DNA of 64,000 nt from Virgibacillus necropolis (lineage in GTDB: Bacteria > Bacillota > Bacilli > Bacillales > Amphibacillaceae): positions 868,001 through 932,000 of the forward strand of contig NZ_CP022437.1 of NCBI RefSeq assembly GCF_002224365.1. Direction: 5' to 3'. The notes below the pieces were generated by a model. That model saw nothing but the letters and a program-made list of their open reading frames with translations, ran no database searches and was not told the DNA's origin. This document shows positions 43,327 through 52,943 of this stretch, one piece after another. Position 1 is the first letter of the stretch; each line of letters begins with the position of its first letter. The position numbers were made by a program, and so were the translations under genes.

Positions 43327-44484
43327 ATGTTCAACAAATTCATAGACCGGCGGAAAACAAATTCTGCAAAATGGGAAGAAGCTATGAATGACACAAAGTC
43401 GGATGATACTATCGCATTATCAGTAGCAGAGATGGATTTTCGTTCTTCACCTGAAGTTGTAAATAAGATGGTAACTGCTGCTAATCACGGTATCTATGGT
43501 TATACCAATGTATCTGAAAGTTATTATAAAGTGGTACAAGAATGGATGAAGAAAAGCTATGATTGGGAGATATCAGAAGAATGGATTGTATTTTGCCCTC
43601 GTATTATCCAAGCAATTTCATTAATCATCCAGAACAATACGGATAAGAGGGACAAAATTGTAATACAAACTCCTTTATATAGTCCATTAAAAAATGCTAT
43701 CGAAATAAATGATAGGACAGTTGTGGCTAATCCATTATTATACACAAATGGCAGATATGAAATGAATTTTAAGGATTTGGAAAATAAATTTTCTTCAGGT
43801 GTAAAAGCAATTATTCTATGTTCTCCACATAATCCAGTAGGTAGAGTTTGGAATAAGGATGAGTTATTGAAACTAGTTGAGTTATGTATTCAATATAATG
43901 TGTTGCTAATCTCAGACGAAGTACATGCAGATTTTACATTTTATAAATCTCATATCCCAGTAGGCAAAGTACCAGCTGCTAAAAATAATGTGATTATTTG
44001 CACCTCTCCAGCCAAGACTTTTAATTTACCTGGATTGGAAGTTTCAAACATTATTATTCCAAATCAAATGTTACGTGAGAAGTTCAAATATAATTTAAAA
44101 CAAGCGGGTATTTTTAATCCAACATATTTTGCGATTCCTGCCTTAGAACAGGCCTATTTATATGGTGAAGAATGGTTGTTAGCGGTGAAGAAATATGTAT
44201 TGGAAAATTATAATTTTGTTAAAAGTTATATACATGTTAATCTCCCAAACCTTCGGGTAGTGCAATCGGAAGGTACTTATTTAATGTGGGTCGATTGTAG
44301 TGAACTTAAATTAAATGAAAGCGATTTAAAAAAATGGTTTTTTAAAGATGCAAGAGTTGCAGTTTCAATGGGGTACTCTTTTGGAAGTAATGGAAAAGGA
44401 TTCATTCGTTTAAATATAGCGACACCAAGAAAAAAATTAGAAGAAGCTCTGGATAGAATATTATCGTCTTATCCATTGAAATAA
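43327..44484 (+). CDS. PatB/MalY family PLP-dependent C-S lyase or aminotransferase
   Basis: Class I/II fold PLP enzyme of 385 residues. Marks of the MalY/PatB group: the N-terminal R-K-T-N-S-A-K-W, S-V-A-E-M-D-F near residue 36, Y-G-Y-T-N, S-P-H-N-P-V-G-R-V-W, S-D-E-V-H-A-D and the PLP lysine in S-P-A-K-T-F-N. These enzymes cleave cystathionine or S-substituted cysteines to a thiol, pyruvate and ammonia. It shares an operon with an NhaC antiporter. A paralogue lies at 61893 behind a PTS. Start: ATG after ATGGAGG. Confidence 0.9.
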   Translation: MFNKFIDRRKTNSAKWEEAMNDTKSDDTIALSVAEMDFRSSPEVVNKMVTAANHGIYGYTNVSESYYKVVQEWMKKSYDWEISEEWIVFCPRIIQAISLIIQNNTDKRDKIVIQTPLYSPLKNAIEINDRTVVANPLLYTNGRYEMNFKDLENKFSSGVKAIILCSPHNPVGRVWNKDELLKLVELCIQYNVLLISDEVHADFTFYKSHIPVGKVPAAKNNVIICTSPAKTFNLPGLEVSNIIIPNQMLREKFKYNLKQAGIFNPTYFAIPALEQAYLYGEEWLLAVKKYVLENYNFVKSYIHVNLPNLRVVQSEGTYLMWVDCSELKLNESDLKKWFFKDARVAVSMGYSFGSNGKGFIRLNIATPRKKLEEALDRILSSYPLK

Positions 44485-44505
44485 TTTATGGGGAGGTTTA
44501 CGAAA

Positions 44506-45957
44506 ATGAAAAAAGAACCGAATTTATTTTTAGCTTTTGTTCCCGTTATTAGTATGATTGTTTTGCTTAGTTTAGGCTATGGTTTTTTTGACCTACCTCC
44601 TGAGCCTATAATTATTGTCTCTACTATAATAGCGGGAATTATAGCACTTTATCTTGGTTATAGTTTTGAAGATATTATGGGATCGGTTTCAGAAAAAATA
44701 GGTAAAACTATGCCTGCAATTTTGATTTTAATTACTGTAGGTTTCATGATAGGTGCTTGGATGATTGGTGGAACAATTCCAATGCTAATCTATTATGGAT
44801 TGAAAATCATCAATCCCGAATATTTATTTTTGATAGCATTTTTAGTTACGGCTATAGTAGCAATTTTTACTGGTACTTCTTGGGGAGCAGCAGGAAGTAT
44901 TGGAGTAGCATTTATGGGAGTTGCAATCGGGATGGACACAAATTTAGCAGCGGTGGCTGGTGCTGTAGTTTCAGGTGCATATTTCGGTGATAAATTATCT
45001 CCATTATCTGATACTACTAATCTGGCTGCTCTTTCAACAGGAGTTGATTTATACGATCATATTAAACATATGCTTTATACTACTTTACCATCGTTTTTTA
45101 TTGCGGGTATAGTTTATTTGATAGCAGGATTTATCATCACGGGTAGTGAAGGTACAATTCCCGATAAGGTGTTTACAATCATGGATACGTTGGATCAAAT
45201 TTTCAGTTGGAATTTGTTATACCTTTTACCATTAGTTATTGTTTTATATGGTGCTATTCGTAGAAAACCAACTATTCCTGTTATGTTGCTCGCTTCATTT
45301 ATAGCAATGGCAAATGGAATGGTTTTTGAAAACTTTAGCTTAAACCAAGTAGTTATGGCTACGTTAAATGGTTTTGATATATCTATGATCAATAAAGCAA
45401 GCTTCGATGCATCATCAGTTATTAAAGATATACCAACATTGTTAAATCGCGGAGGCATGATTTCCATGATGAATACACTGTTAATTGCAATATGTGCAAT
45501 TGCATTCGCAGGAACGATGATGGTTTCAAACTCTTTGAATGTTATTATTCAAAGCCTTCTAAAAGTAGTAAAGGGTACTGGAAGCCTTATCGTTACTACA
45601 ATCGTTACATGTTTAACGACAATTGGTGTAACAAGTAATGGTCAAATTTCAATTTTAATACCTGGGGAAGCTTTAAAAGATGCTTATGTTAAAAGGGGAT
45701 TACACCCTAAAAATTTATCAAGGACAATCGAAGACTCAGTAACTATTATTGAACCAATATTACCTTGGACTGCCGCAGGAGCTTATATGGCTGGAACATT
45801 AGGGGTACCAACTTTATCTTATTTACCATGGGCTATTTTGTGCTATACAGGAATATTATTTGCAACAATATGGGGATTCACTGGATTTGGTATAACAAAG
45901 TTGGAAAATAATGATAGTGAAAAACAGCAAAATCTAACTAAAAGAATGATAAAATAA
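44506..45957 (+). CDS. NhaC family sodium/proton antiporter
   Basis: Membrane protein of 483 residues with about 12 segments. Marks: G-T-S-W-G-A-A-G-S-I-G (about residue 125), Y-F-G-D-K-L-S-P-L-S-D-T-T-N-L-A, and the C-terminal G-V-T-S-N-G-Q and E-D-S-V-T-I-I-E-P-I-L-P-W motifs. I chose the ATG at 44506 after GGGGAGG; an in-frame upstream ATG at 44488 precedes that site. NhaC members include malate/lactate (MleN) and amino-acid exchangers, so with PatB it may move an amino acid or its product. Confidence 0.92.
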   Translation: MKKEPNLFLAFVPVISMIVLLSLGYGFFDLPPEPIIIVSTIIAGIIALYLGYSFEDIMGSVSEKIGKTMPAILILITVGFMIGAWMIGGTIPMLIYYGLKIINPEYLFLIAFLVTAIVAIFTGTSWGAAGSIGVAFMGVAIGMDTNLAAVAGAVVSGAYFGDKLSPLSDTTNLAALSTGVDLYDHIKHMLYTTLPSFFIAGIVYLIAGFIITGSEGTIPDKVFTIMDTLDQIFSWNLLYLLPLVIVLYGAIRRKPTIPVMLLASFIAMANGMVFENFSLNQVVMATLNGFDISMINKASFDASSVIKDIPTLLNRGGMISMMNTLLIAICAIAFAGTMMVSNSLNVIIQSLLKVVKGTGSLIVTTIVTCLTTIGVTSNGQISILIPGEALKDAYVKRGLHPKNLSRTIEDSVTIIEPILPWTAAGAYMAGTLGVPTLSYLPWAILCYTGILFATIWGFTGFGITKLENNDSEKQQNLTKRMIK

Positions 45958-45978
45958 TTAGACTAACTTTAACTACAC

Positions 45979-46024
45979 GTGCCTGTACCCGAAACAATTC
46001 AGAATAGTTTTGGGGGACAGGCAT
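45979..46024. repeat. REP-like palindrome, family A, copy 3
   Basis: GTGCCTGTACCCGAAAC at the left, ATTCAGAAT in the centre, GTTTTGGGGGACAGGCAT at the right. It lies 22 bases after the NhaC stop and may end its transcript. Confidence 0.7.
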
Positions 46025-46130
46025 TCGAAAAGGGTGAATTGGTAGAAATATATGATGCATATGGCGTGCCGGTTATCGAGCATGTAGCAGAATCATAGAG
46101 AAGTACATATAAAGGTGAGAAAAGAGGCGC

Positions 46131-46160
46131 ATTCGGCAAATTTGGCGTCTTTTTTTAATG
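46131..46160 (+). terminator. hairpin with T run
   Basis: GAGGCGC and GGCGTCTT form an imperfect stem followed by T's. A 20-codon open stretch just before it (Y-D-A-Y-G-V-P-V-I-E-H) is an unidentified gene end. Confidence 0.5.
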
Positions 46161-46331
46161 GAAATAAAGCTATTACCACATCAGGTGCCGGTGCCCTTAT
46201 CTAACGCGATAAGGAAGCATTGAAAAAGTCTAGATTCCTCGCAACACAAGCTCGTGATGCTGTTGTATCAACATAGTAAAGTTTGTTATAACTACGATTG
46301 TTGCTGATATTGGCTGTGCACAAAGGAGTGG

Positions 46332-46532
46332 GAGTGGGCAAACACACGTAAAGGGTATTGGCGTATCTCGTGTAGTTTTATTCTACATAGAGACATTACA
46401 AATGAAATTCTCGTAAAATTCGGTTTGAAGAATCTAACCCCCTCATCGAGAAAGAACCATCAAACTATTGATAGAATGAGAATATGTCATAGTCCGTCAT
46501 CTTTAAAATTATTTGTAACACACCTACCCTGA
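46332..46532 (+). pseudogene. C-terminal remnant of a group II intron reverse transcriptase/maturase
   Basis: The frame from 46332 reads E-W-A-N-T-R-K-G-Y-W-R-I-S, then I-L-H-R-D-I-T-N-E-I-L, then G-L-K-N-L. This is the conserved C-terminal end of LtrA-like intron proteins (N-T-R-K-G-Y-W-R, S-x-I-L, T/S-N-E). No RT domain precedes it and I cannot see intron domains V/VI, so only a fossil remains. The rest of the 45958-46613 gap has no other gene. Confidence 0.6.
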
Positions 46533-46613
46533 CATTGTTTACTTTTTCAGTTCAATCAATAATTTTATCTGTTTTCCATAAGTAACGCTTATACAACCAT
46601 TAGTAATCAGAAT

Positions 46614-46642
46614 TTTACATAATGATTGCGCTTACATACAAT
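46614..46642 (+). promoter_or_regulatory. promoter with embedded cre box before the PaaK operon
   Basis: TTTACA (46614-46619), 17 bases, TACAAT (46637-46642). The spacer contains TGATTGCGCTTACA (46623-46636), 12 of 14 to the cre consensus. CcpA bound here would block RNA polymerase. Confidence 0.55.
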
Positions 46643-46736
46643 TGAGATATAAATATTTCTCTTGGAAGTGATAGGGGGGTTAGAAGTATTAGACGAATAT
46701 GGAAATACTTTTGATTAAAAGACTAGGGGGATACTG

Positions 46737-48104
46737 ATGATTAATACAATGAACAAATTGAAAAACGTTAAATACACAAATTTATTGATTAACAATATGA
46801 CAGAGGAAGAAATTATAAACTACCAAGAAAAGTTGTTACAAAAGCAACTAAAATATGTTTATCGCAATTCAGAATTTTATCGTCAAAAATTCAATGAAGC
46901 TGGTGCATTACCCGAAGACATTAAATCCTTAATGGACTATCATAAATTGCCTATTTTTATGAATAAAGCAATTGAAAGAGAGTCTCAAAAAGAATCACAT
47001 AAACGTTTTGGTCATCCTTTTGGTATGCACCTTTGTAGTTCTCCTGACGATATTGCCTTTACAGGTACAACTAGTGGAACATCAGGAAGTCCGACGTTTA
47101 CCTATACTTTTACAAAACAAGATTTAAATTTCTTGAATAATTATATCTCTCACATGTTGGAATACGGCGGCGTTCATTCTGGTGATCGTTTGCTATTCAG
47201 TCATGCTCTAGGAATTTACGCAACATCATCGATTTTGTGGGGAATTCGTTCACATGGTGTCTTACCCATCGATGTGGATGTTAGAGGCGGCAGTAAAATG
47301 ATTCTTCAATATGCCCAAATGACTAAACCAAATGCAGCAATGATGACACCATCACTTGCTTTACACTTAATTGACAAAGCTCGAGAATCTGGAATAAACG
47401 TTGGTGACTTTGGTATGCAGTCGATTTTTACAGTTGGAGAAATTGGTATAGGAATCCCTGAAATAAAAAAGAAAATTGAGAACGCTTACGGTTGTCGAGT
47501 TTATGACTATTTAGGTGAACTTGGCTTTTCATGCGATTCGGATGATTATTATGGTATTCATTGTGTTGCGCCCGATTTATGTATTTTCCCTAATGATATA
47601 GTTGATCCGGAGACAAAAAAACCTATTCAAATTAATGATGGTTCAATTGGTGAGATGATAATTACGGAACTAAATTTACAAGCCTTACCAAGAATACGTT
47701 ATGCGACTGGGGATATGGTGCAGGTATTTACTAATGAGTGTCCAGGTTGTGGATTTAAAGGAAAAAGAATAAAAGTAATTGGTCGAACTGATGACATGTT
47801 AATTATTAAGGGTGTGAATGTCTATCCATCAGCGATTAAAAGATTAATTTCTAATTTTATTCCTAATGTCACTGGAGAAATTCGTATTGTACTTGATACC
47901 CCACCACCAAGAGTGACTCCACCATTAAGAGTAAAGATAGAATATGGTGCAAATGTTGATGAAAGCAATTTATCTGATATAGAGCAAAGAATTAAAAAGG
48001 TCCTGCACACTGAAGCAAGGGTTACACCTGAAATTATTTGGTGCGCACCTGGTACATTGGAAAAGGCATTAACAAAAACACCTTTGTTCGAAAAAATGTA
48101 CTAA
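46737..48104 (+). CDS. PaaK-like AMP-forming acyl-CoA ligase
   Basis: Cytoplasmic adenylate-forming enzyme of 455 residues, phenylacetate-CoA ligase type. Marks: T-G-T-T-S-G-T-S-G-S-P-T (P-loop, about residue 117), Y-L-G-E-L-G in place of the usual Y-G-x-T-E, R-Y-A-T-G-D-M (about 321), four-Cys-like C-P-G-C-G-F, R-T-D-D-M-L-I-I-K-G-V-N-V-Y-P, and a C-terminal K. It activates an aromatic or other carboxylic acid with CoA. The E in the Y-x-E position is kept. First gene of an operon with an amidohydrolase, a CoA-transferase and a permease. Start: ATG after GGGGGAT. Confidence 0.9.
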   Translation: MINTMNKLKNVKYTNLLINNMTEEEIINYQEKLLQKQLKYVYRNSEFYRQKFNEAGALPEDIKSLMDYHKLPIFMNKAIERESQKESHKRFGHPFGMHLCSSPDDIAFTGTTSGTSGSPTFTYTFTKQDLNFLNNYISHMLEYGGVHSGDRLLFSHALGIYATSSILWGIRSHGVLPIDVDVRGGSKMILQYAQMTKPNAAMMTPSLALHLIDKARESGINVGDFGMQSIFTVGEIGIGIPEIKKKIENAYGCRVYDYLGELGFSCDSDDYYGIHCVAPDLCIFPNDIVDPETKKPIQINDGSIGEMIITELNLQALPRIRYATGDMVQVFTNECPGCGFKGKRIKVIGRTDDMLIIKGVNVYPSAIKRLISNFIPNVTGEIRIVLDTPPPRVTPPLRVKIEYGANVDESNLSDIEQRIKKVLHTEARVTPEIIWCAPGTLEKALTKTPLFEKMY

Positions 48105-48171
48105 TACTTTATCGTTTAAAAAGTGGAATTTACAAATATAGACGTTTTGTATTTAAAAAGGAGGAAAAACT

Positions 48172-49122
48172 TTGATTATTGATGGTTCGAATACTTTACC
48201 TGAATTTCAATTTGAAAGTTTCTTAGATAATAACACTAAAAATGAAGAATATAGTAAACTATTTGCTCCGCGTTGGGCACAGTTAGCGGGATGGTCAAAA
48301 AAAGAGTTCATAAAAAAGTTGGAGGTTGATTCGTTTGAAAGTGTTATGGAAGAAATATTTTCAACACTTAAAATAAGTCTATCTATGGAAAACTTTTTAA
48401 AGATGCTTAGAGAATCAAACGTCGCGTACCATGCAATTCATAATATGGATTATGGAAGAGATGGATCAGAATTACCTGTTGATCACGATTATATTGCTGA
48501 AATATTAAATAACTATCCTAATCGTTTTATAGGTTTTGCTGGATATAATCCACATAAAGGAACTGAAAGCTTAAAGATAGTCCGTAAAGCTTTAACAGAG
48601 CAGGGTTACAAAGCTGTTGTCTTACCGCCTTACGAGCATGGTATTAAAGCTGATGATAGAAGATATTACCCTCTTTACTCATTATGTGATGAATTAGACA
48701 TTCCTGTATGGATTCATTCATCTATTAATTACTATAGGGAAACATCTGTTTATATTGATCATCCTTCGAATTTGGAAGCACCATTAACAGATTTTAAAAA
48801 TTTAAAGATTATAGCTGGCCATGGTGGATGGCCTTGGATACCAGACATGATTGCCATGCTACTAAAATATAAAAATTTATATGTGGATACCTCTGCATTT
48901 CGTCCTAATTATATAGCTACACCAAATACGGGATGGGACATGTTTATGTATTATGCAAATAATTTACTTCAAGACAAAATTATTTTTGGATCTGATTGGC
49001 TAACTCTTGGTATACCGATTAATGATTTTATAAAAGAGGTTGAAGACTGGCCACTAAAAGATTCAGTAAGGGAAAAATTTTATTGGAAAAATGCAAGCCA
49101 ATTATTCAAGTTGAGTTTATAA
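48172..49122 (+). CDS. amidohydrolase-2 family protein lacking the N-terminal HxH
   Basis: TIM-barrel protein of 316 residues in the amidohydrolase-related (ACMSD-like, PF04909) family. The C-terminal half is normal: P-V-W-I-H-S near residue 181, A-G-H-G-G-W-P-W near 220 and I-I-F-G-S-D-W near 277 supply three metal or active-site positions. The N-terminus reads M-I-I-D-G-S-N-T-L-P, where active members have a D-x-H-x-H metal motif, so the enzyme may bind metal differently. Family reactions are nonoxidative decarboxylation and ring or lactone hydrolysis. Start: TTG seven bases after AAAGGAGG. Confidence 0.82.
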   Translation: MIIDGSNTLPEFQFESFLDNNTKNEEYSKLFAPRWAQLAGWSKKEFIKKLEVDSFESVMEEIFSTLKISLSMENFLKMLRESNVAYHAIHNMDYGRDGSELPVDHDYIAEILNNYPNRFIGFAGYNPHKGTESLKIVRKALTEQGYKAVVLPPYEHGIKADDRRYYPLYSLCDELDIPVWIHSSINYYRETSVYIDHPSNLEAPLTDFKNLKIIAGHGGWPWIPDMIAMLLKYKNLYVDTSAFRPNYIATPNTGWDMFMYYANNLLQDKIIFGSDWLTLGIPINDFIKEVEDWPLKDSVREKFYWKNASQLFKLSL

Positions 49123-49173
49123 AAAAACAAAGTATGAAAGTGTTCCAAAATACAAAGAGTTTGGGGGAATCTT

Positions 49174-50394
49174 ATGAAGAATAAACCTTTGGATGGAATA
49201 AAAATACTTGATTTGAGTTGGGTTTTTTCAGCGCCTTTTTCAACTTTATTACTTCAGGATTTGGGTGCGGAGGTCGTTAAAGTAGAAAGGCCTGTGACAG
49301 GTGATAGAGCTAGATCTATTCCTCCTTTTAAAGATGGTATGAGTGGTTATTTTTATATGTTAAATAGAGGGAAAAAATCAATATCACTAAATTTAAAAAA
49401 TGAAGAAGGAAGAAGGATCTTCCTAAAATTAACAAAACACTTTGATGTTATAGTAGAAAACTTTGCAGCAGGTACTATGGATAAGTTGGGTTTAAGCTAT
49501 GAAGAAATAAAAAAAACCAATTCTAAAATTATTTTTGCATCAATAAATGGATTTGGTAGTAGCGGACCTTATGCAGATCGTCTGTCCATTGACGGTATTG
49601 CTCAGGCAATGGGGGGATTGATGAGTCAAACGGGAATGAAAGACGGAACACCTTTAAAAACTGGTCCTGCCATTGCAGATACCGTTGCTGGTGTTTATAT
49701 GGCAGTTGGTGTACTAAGCGCTTTGTTAGAGCGTAATATAACGGGATTGGGACAAAAGTTAGAGGTTAGTATGATGGATAGTGTATTTTCCCTATTAGAA
49801 GATACTGTTATTAGAGCGAGTATGACTGGTAACTCTTTACCAATCCGTGGAAATACTGATCCTTTGGGCGCTCCCTGGGATGCATTTCAAACATCTGATG
49901 AAAAACGGGTTATGGTTTGTTCCATGGATGGAGATAAGTTTTATGAAATATACAAACATATAGGAAGAGAAGATATTGCTGAAGAATATAAAGGCAATGA
50001 TCGTACATCATATGAAAAAAGATCGCGGGATTTAGAGGAATTAAATCTTGTTTTTGCAAAATGGGCAATGACGAAGACGGCTTCTGAACTTACCACTGAT
50101 TGTATTAATTTAGGTGTACCAGTTGGAGAAATTAAGTATATTAATGAACTACTAGAGGACCCACATCTGAAAGAGAGGAATATGGTGGTTGATGTGAATC
50201 ACCCTGATTTAGGGGAAATTAAGCTACCTAATATACCAATTCATTTCTTTAATCATGAAATTGGGATCAATCCAAATGAATCTTTGAATGAACCGAACCT
50301 TGGAGAACACAACTATAATATTTTGCAAACATTATTAGGAATGGATAAGAAAGAGATAAATAGGTTAATACAAGCTGGTGTATTATACCAATAA
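49174..50394 (+). CDS. CaiB/BaiF family (class III) CoA-transferase
   Basis: Cytoplasmic enzyme of 406 residues. Marks: P-L-D-G-I-K-I-L-D-L-S at the start, L-G-A-E-V-V-K-V-E-R-P, N-R-G-K-K-S-I-S-L-N-L, and the catalytic Asp in G-P-A-I-A-D-T-V-A-G (about residue 169). It moves CoA between acids without ATP. With the PaaK-like ligase it gives two ways of forming a CoA ester in one operon: the ligase to prime and this enzyme to recycle CoA from product to substrate (inference). Start: ATG after TTGGGGG. Confidence 0.93.
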   Translation: MKNKPLDGIKILDLSWVFSAPFSTLLLQDLGAEVVKVERPVTGDRARSIPPFKDGMSGYFYMLNRGKKSISLNLKNEEGRRIFLKLTKHFDVIVENFAAGTMDKLGLSYEEIKKTNSKIIFASINGFGSSGPYADRLSIDGIAQAMGGLMSQTGMKDGTPLKTGPAIADTVAGVYMAVGVLSALLERNITGLGQKLEVSMMDSVFSLLEDTVIRASMTGNSLPIRGNTDPLGAPWDAFQTSDEKRVMVCSMDGDKFYEIYKHIGREDIAEEYKGNDRTSYEKRSRDLEELNLVFAKWAMTKTASELTTDCINLGVPVGEIKYINELLEDPHLKERNMVVDVNHPDLGEIKLPNIPIHFFNHEIGINPNESLNEPNLGEHNYNILQTLLGMDKKEINRLIQAGVLYQ

Positions 50395-50512
50395 TTATTC
50401 AATTATTTAAAATTGAATAATAAAATGAGGTTACTATTCAATTTAGAAGAAGGTCTATGATCCTTACAGTCTTTATTAAGATGTTAATTTTAATGATAAG
50501 GGGACATGAATA

Positions 50513-51970
50513 ATGAATTTAACTGAACGTAAAGTTATGCCAACTAATGAAAATAAACCTGGTAGTTCATTATCAAAGGAATTAAGTAAATGGGATGTTT
50601 TATCTATTGGTATTGGTGTAGTAATAGGATGGTCATGGGTGATCTATGCCGGAATATGGTCTACTGTGCCAGGAAGTCTGGGGGGCGTAATGGCCTTTGT
50701 CATAGGTGGAATCTTGTGTACGTTAGTTGGGCTTGCATATGCTGAATTAGCTTCTTCTATGCCAAGAGCAGGTGGAGATATTGTTTACACTTTTGAAGGG
50801 CTGGGGGATAGATGGGCTTTTATAGCTGGAGCGTTTGTTGGATTAGGTTTTCTATCTTTAATTGTGGTTGAAACTATAATGTTACCTGTAATTCTTAATT
50901 CCTTAGGACTCCCATTGCCAAAAATAGGAGAGTTATACGCTGTTGGTGGAGAAAAAATTTATGTATCTTATATACTTGTCTGCGTGCTTTTTAATTTTTT
51001 CTTTGCCTATTTAAATTTCAGGGGTGTAAAATTTTCAAAGGCATTTCAAACTATTACAGTAGCTGTATTATTATTCGCGGCAGTGTTTTATGTAGTTTCG
51101 GGTGTTAGTTTAGGTGAAATATCAAATGCTCAGCCGCTTTTTACATCCTTAACTGGTTTATCATTAACTCTTTTAATGGTACCTGGATTTATGTCAGGTT
51201 TTAATGTTGTTGCACAAACAGCAGAAGAGGCAAATGTTAAACCTAAAACTATAGGTAAGTTAGTAATTGCTACCGTTTGGGCAAGTGTGCTGTTTTATAT
51301 TTTAATTATTATTGGAACTGCATTTTCAGCTGATGTGGTTACTCGTGAAACAGCTCAAGTTGTAGTACTTGAATCATTAGTAAATATTTTTAATGGCTCA
51401 CCTTATCCAAAACTGTTTGTTGCTCTTGCTGCATTGATTGGAATGTTGACGTCATGGAATGCTGCTTATTTAGCAGCCAGCAGGGTACTATTTGCGCTTG
51501 GAAGAGCAAAGTATATTTCAAAAGGGTTTTCAAAGCTTCATCCAAAAAATAAAACGCCGTATAAATCAATAATGTTAATTTTTATAATAAGTAGTTCTGG
51601 AGCACTTTTGGGAACAAGTCAATTAATTTTTACTAGTATTGTAAATATTTTTGGGTTCATGATGATATGTTCATGGGTGTTAGTTGTGGTTTCTTTTATT
51701 AACCTTAGGAAGAAAGCGCCTACAATGGATCGACCTTATAAAGTACCATTTGGGAGAACGGTAGGAGTGCTTTCTATTGTATCACTAATTATCTTCTTAT
51801 TACTGTATACTCCGTTGAACCCTTTGGGCGGTTTAACAGTTCCAGAATTGTTTGTTTTGTCTAGTATGCTAATAGTTATCTTTGTTTTATACTTTAAGAA
51901 TGTTCACAAGAGTAAAATAGAAAAAGCGGAGCGTAGGAAGTTATTATTTGAAGATTCTTCAGAGGAATAG
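50513..51970 (+). CDS. APC family amino acid/organic acid permease
   Basis: Membrane protein of 485 residues with about 12 segments. The first helix holds the unwound G-I-G-V-V-I-G-W-S-W-V motif in place of the usual G-x-G-I-G, followed by A-E-L-A-S-S-M-P-R-A-G-G-D. Helix 6 and 8 regions (F-N-V-V-A-Q-T-A-E-E; N-A-A-Y-L-A-A-S-R) are standard. It should import the substrate of the operon. The 118-base gap before it contains an A/T-rich hairpin (about 50395-50420). Start: ATG after AAGGGG. Confidence 0.9.
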   Translation: MNLTERKVMPTNENKPGSSLSKELSKWDVLSIGIGVVIGWSWVIYAGIWSTVPGSLGGVMAFVIGGILCTLVGLAYAELASSMPRAGGDIVYTFEGLGDRWAFIAGAFVGLGFLSLIVVETIMLPVILNSLGLPLPKIGELYAVGGEKIYVSYILVCVLFNFFFAYLNFRGVKFSKAFQTITVAVLLFAAVFYVVSGVSLGEISNAQPLFTSLTGLSLTLLMVPGFMSGFNVVAQTAEEANVKPKTIGKLVIATVWASVLFYILIIIGTAFSADVVTRETAQVVVLESLVNIFNGSPYPKLFVALAALIGMLTSWNAAYLAASRVLFALGRAKYISKGFSKLHPKNKTPYKSIMLIFIISSSGALLGTSQLIFTSIVNIFGFMMICSWVLVVVSFINLRKKAPTMDRPYKVPFGRTVGVLSIVSLIIFLLLYTPLNPLGGLTVPELFVLSSMLIVIFVLYFKNVHKSKIEKAERRKLLFEDSSEE

Positions 51971-51982
51971 AATAATGATAAG

Positions 51983-52020
51983 ATCGGTATTTCTTTTCAC
52001 TAGAGATACCGATTTTTTTT
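51983..52020 (+). terminator. terminator of the PaaK operon
   Basis: ATCGGTATTTC and GAGATACCGAT form a nearly perfect stem followed by eight T, 13 bases after the permease stop. It also separates the convergent LysR gene. Confidence 0.9.
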
Positions 52021-52028
52021 CATGAATA

Positions 52029-52943
52029 CTAATTCTTTACCATGTCTTTGAATTTAGATTTTAGAAGTTTAATAAATGATTTACGTTCAACGGAAGTGGA
52101 GTTTTCTTTTAATGTTACAATCCCTAAATGGTTTTTTTCAAATATATGCTCACGTAATGGAATAGGAATTAATTCCTTACTTTTTATATACGGGTTATTG
52201 ATTAGCTCCATTTTAGTTTCTATTGTAATAGCTAAACCTTTTCGTACAGCATCCATAATCGTCTCGCTATTACTAGATGTAAATAGAACTTCTACATCTC
52301 CATAATAATTAGTGAATTTTTTAAAGAACCAGTTCATGTACTCTCCATTAAACATCACGAACGATTGATTTAATAATTGTTGGGGGGTTAAGTAACTGAA
52401 AGATGTTAATGGTGATTTTTCATTAACAAACACATACATGTTTTCTTCATATAAGATTTCAAAATGAATGTTTTCTTTTTTTCTCAACGTATTTTCATAA
52501 AGTGCCAAGATCCCAATATCTAACTCTTCATCCAAAATTGCATCGATAATTTCAATAGAACCCTTTTCAATTAATGTGATAGTTAATTTTGGAAAGTCAC
52601 TCCTTAATAGCGAAATGATAGTGGATAAGAAAGGTAGATATAATCCAGAAACTAATCCAATTTTTAGTTCATGGCTATCTGGATTTTTATATTCTTCAGC
52701 CTTATCAATAATACATTTTATTTTTTCTAATACTTCTGTGGCTAAAGTAATAATTTGCTTTCCTTCAGTTGTTTGAAATGTTCCTAAGCGTGAACGATAA
52801 AAAATTTTTAATCCTAATTCTTCTTCTAATTTAGATATAGATTGACTGAGTGCCGATTGTGAAATATGGAGGTTTTTAGCTGATTCAGAAATAGAATTGT
52901 ACCTTGAGATAGAAACTATGTATTGTAATTGTTCAATTTGCAT
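52029..52943 (-). CDS. LysR family transcriptional regulator
   Basis: Regulator of 304 residues. N-terminal helix-turn-helix (S-E-S-A-K-N-L-H-I-S-Q-S-A-L-S-Q-S-I-S-K-L-E-E-E-L-G) and a LysR substrate-binding domain from residue about 90. It is convergent with the PaaK operon and is the most likely local regulator, although LysR genes are more often divergent from their targets. Start: ATG on the minus strand at 52943, after GGGGGAAAT. Confidence 0.9.
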   Translation of the reverse strand: MQIEQLQYIVSISRYNSISESAKNLHISQSALSQSISKLEEELGLKIFYRSRLGTFQTTEGKQIITLATEVLEKIKCIIDKAEEYKNPDSHELKIGLVSGLYLPFLSTIISLLRSDFPKLTITLIEKGSIEIIDAILDEELDIGILALYENTLRKKENIHFEILYEENMYVFVNEKSPLTSFSYLTPQQLLNQSFVMFNGEYMNWFFKKFTNYYGDVEVLFTSSNSETIMDAVRKGLAITIETKMELINNPYIKSKELIPIPLREHIFEKNHLGIVTLKENSTSVERKSFIKLLKSKFKDMVKN

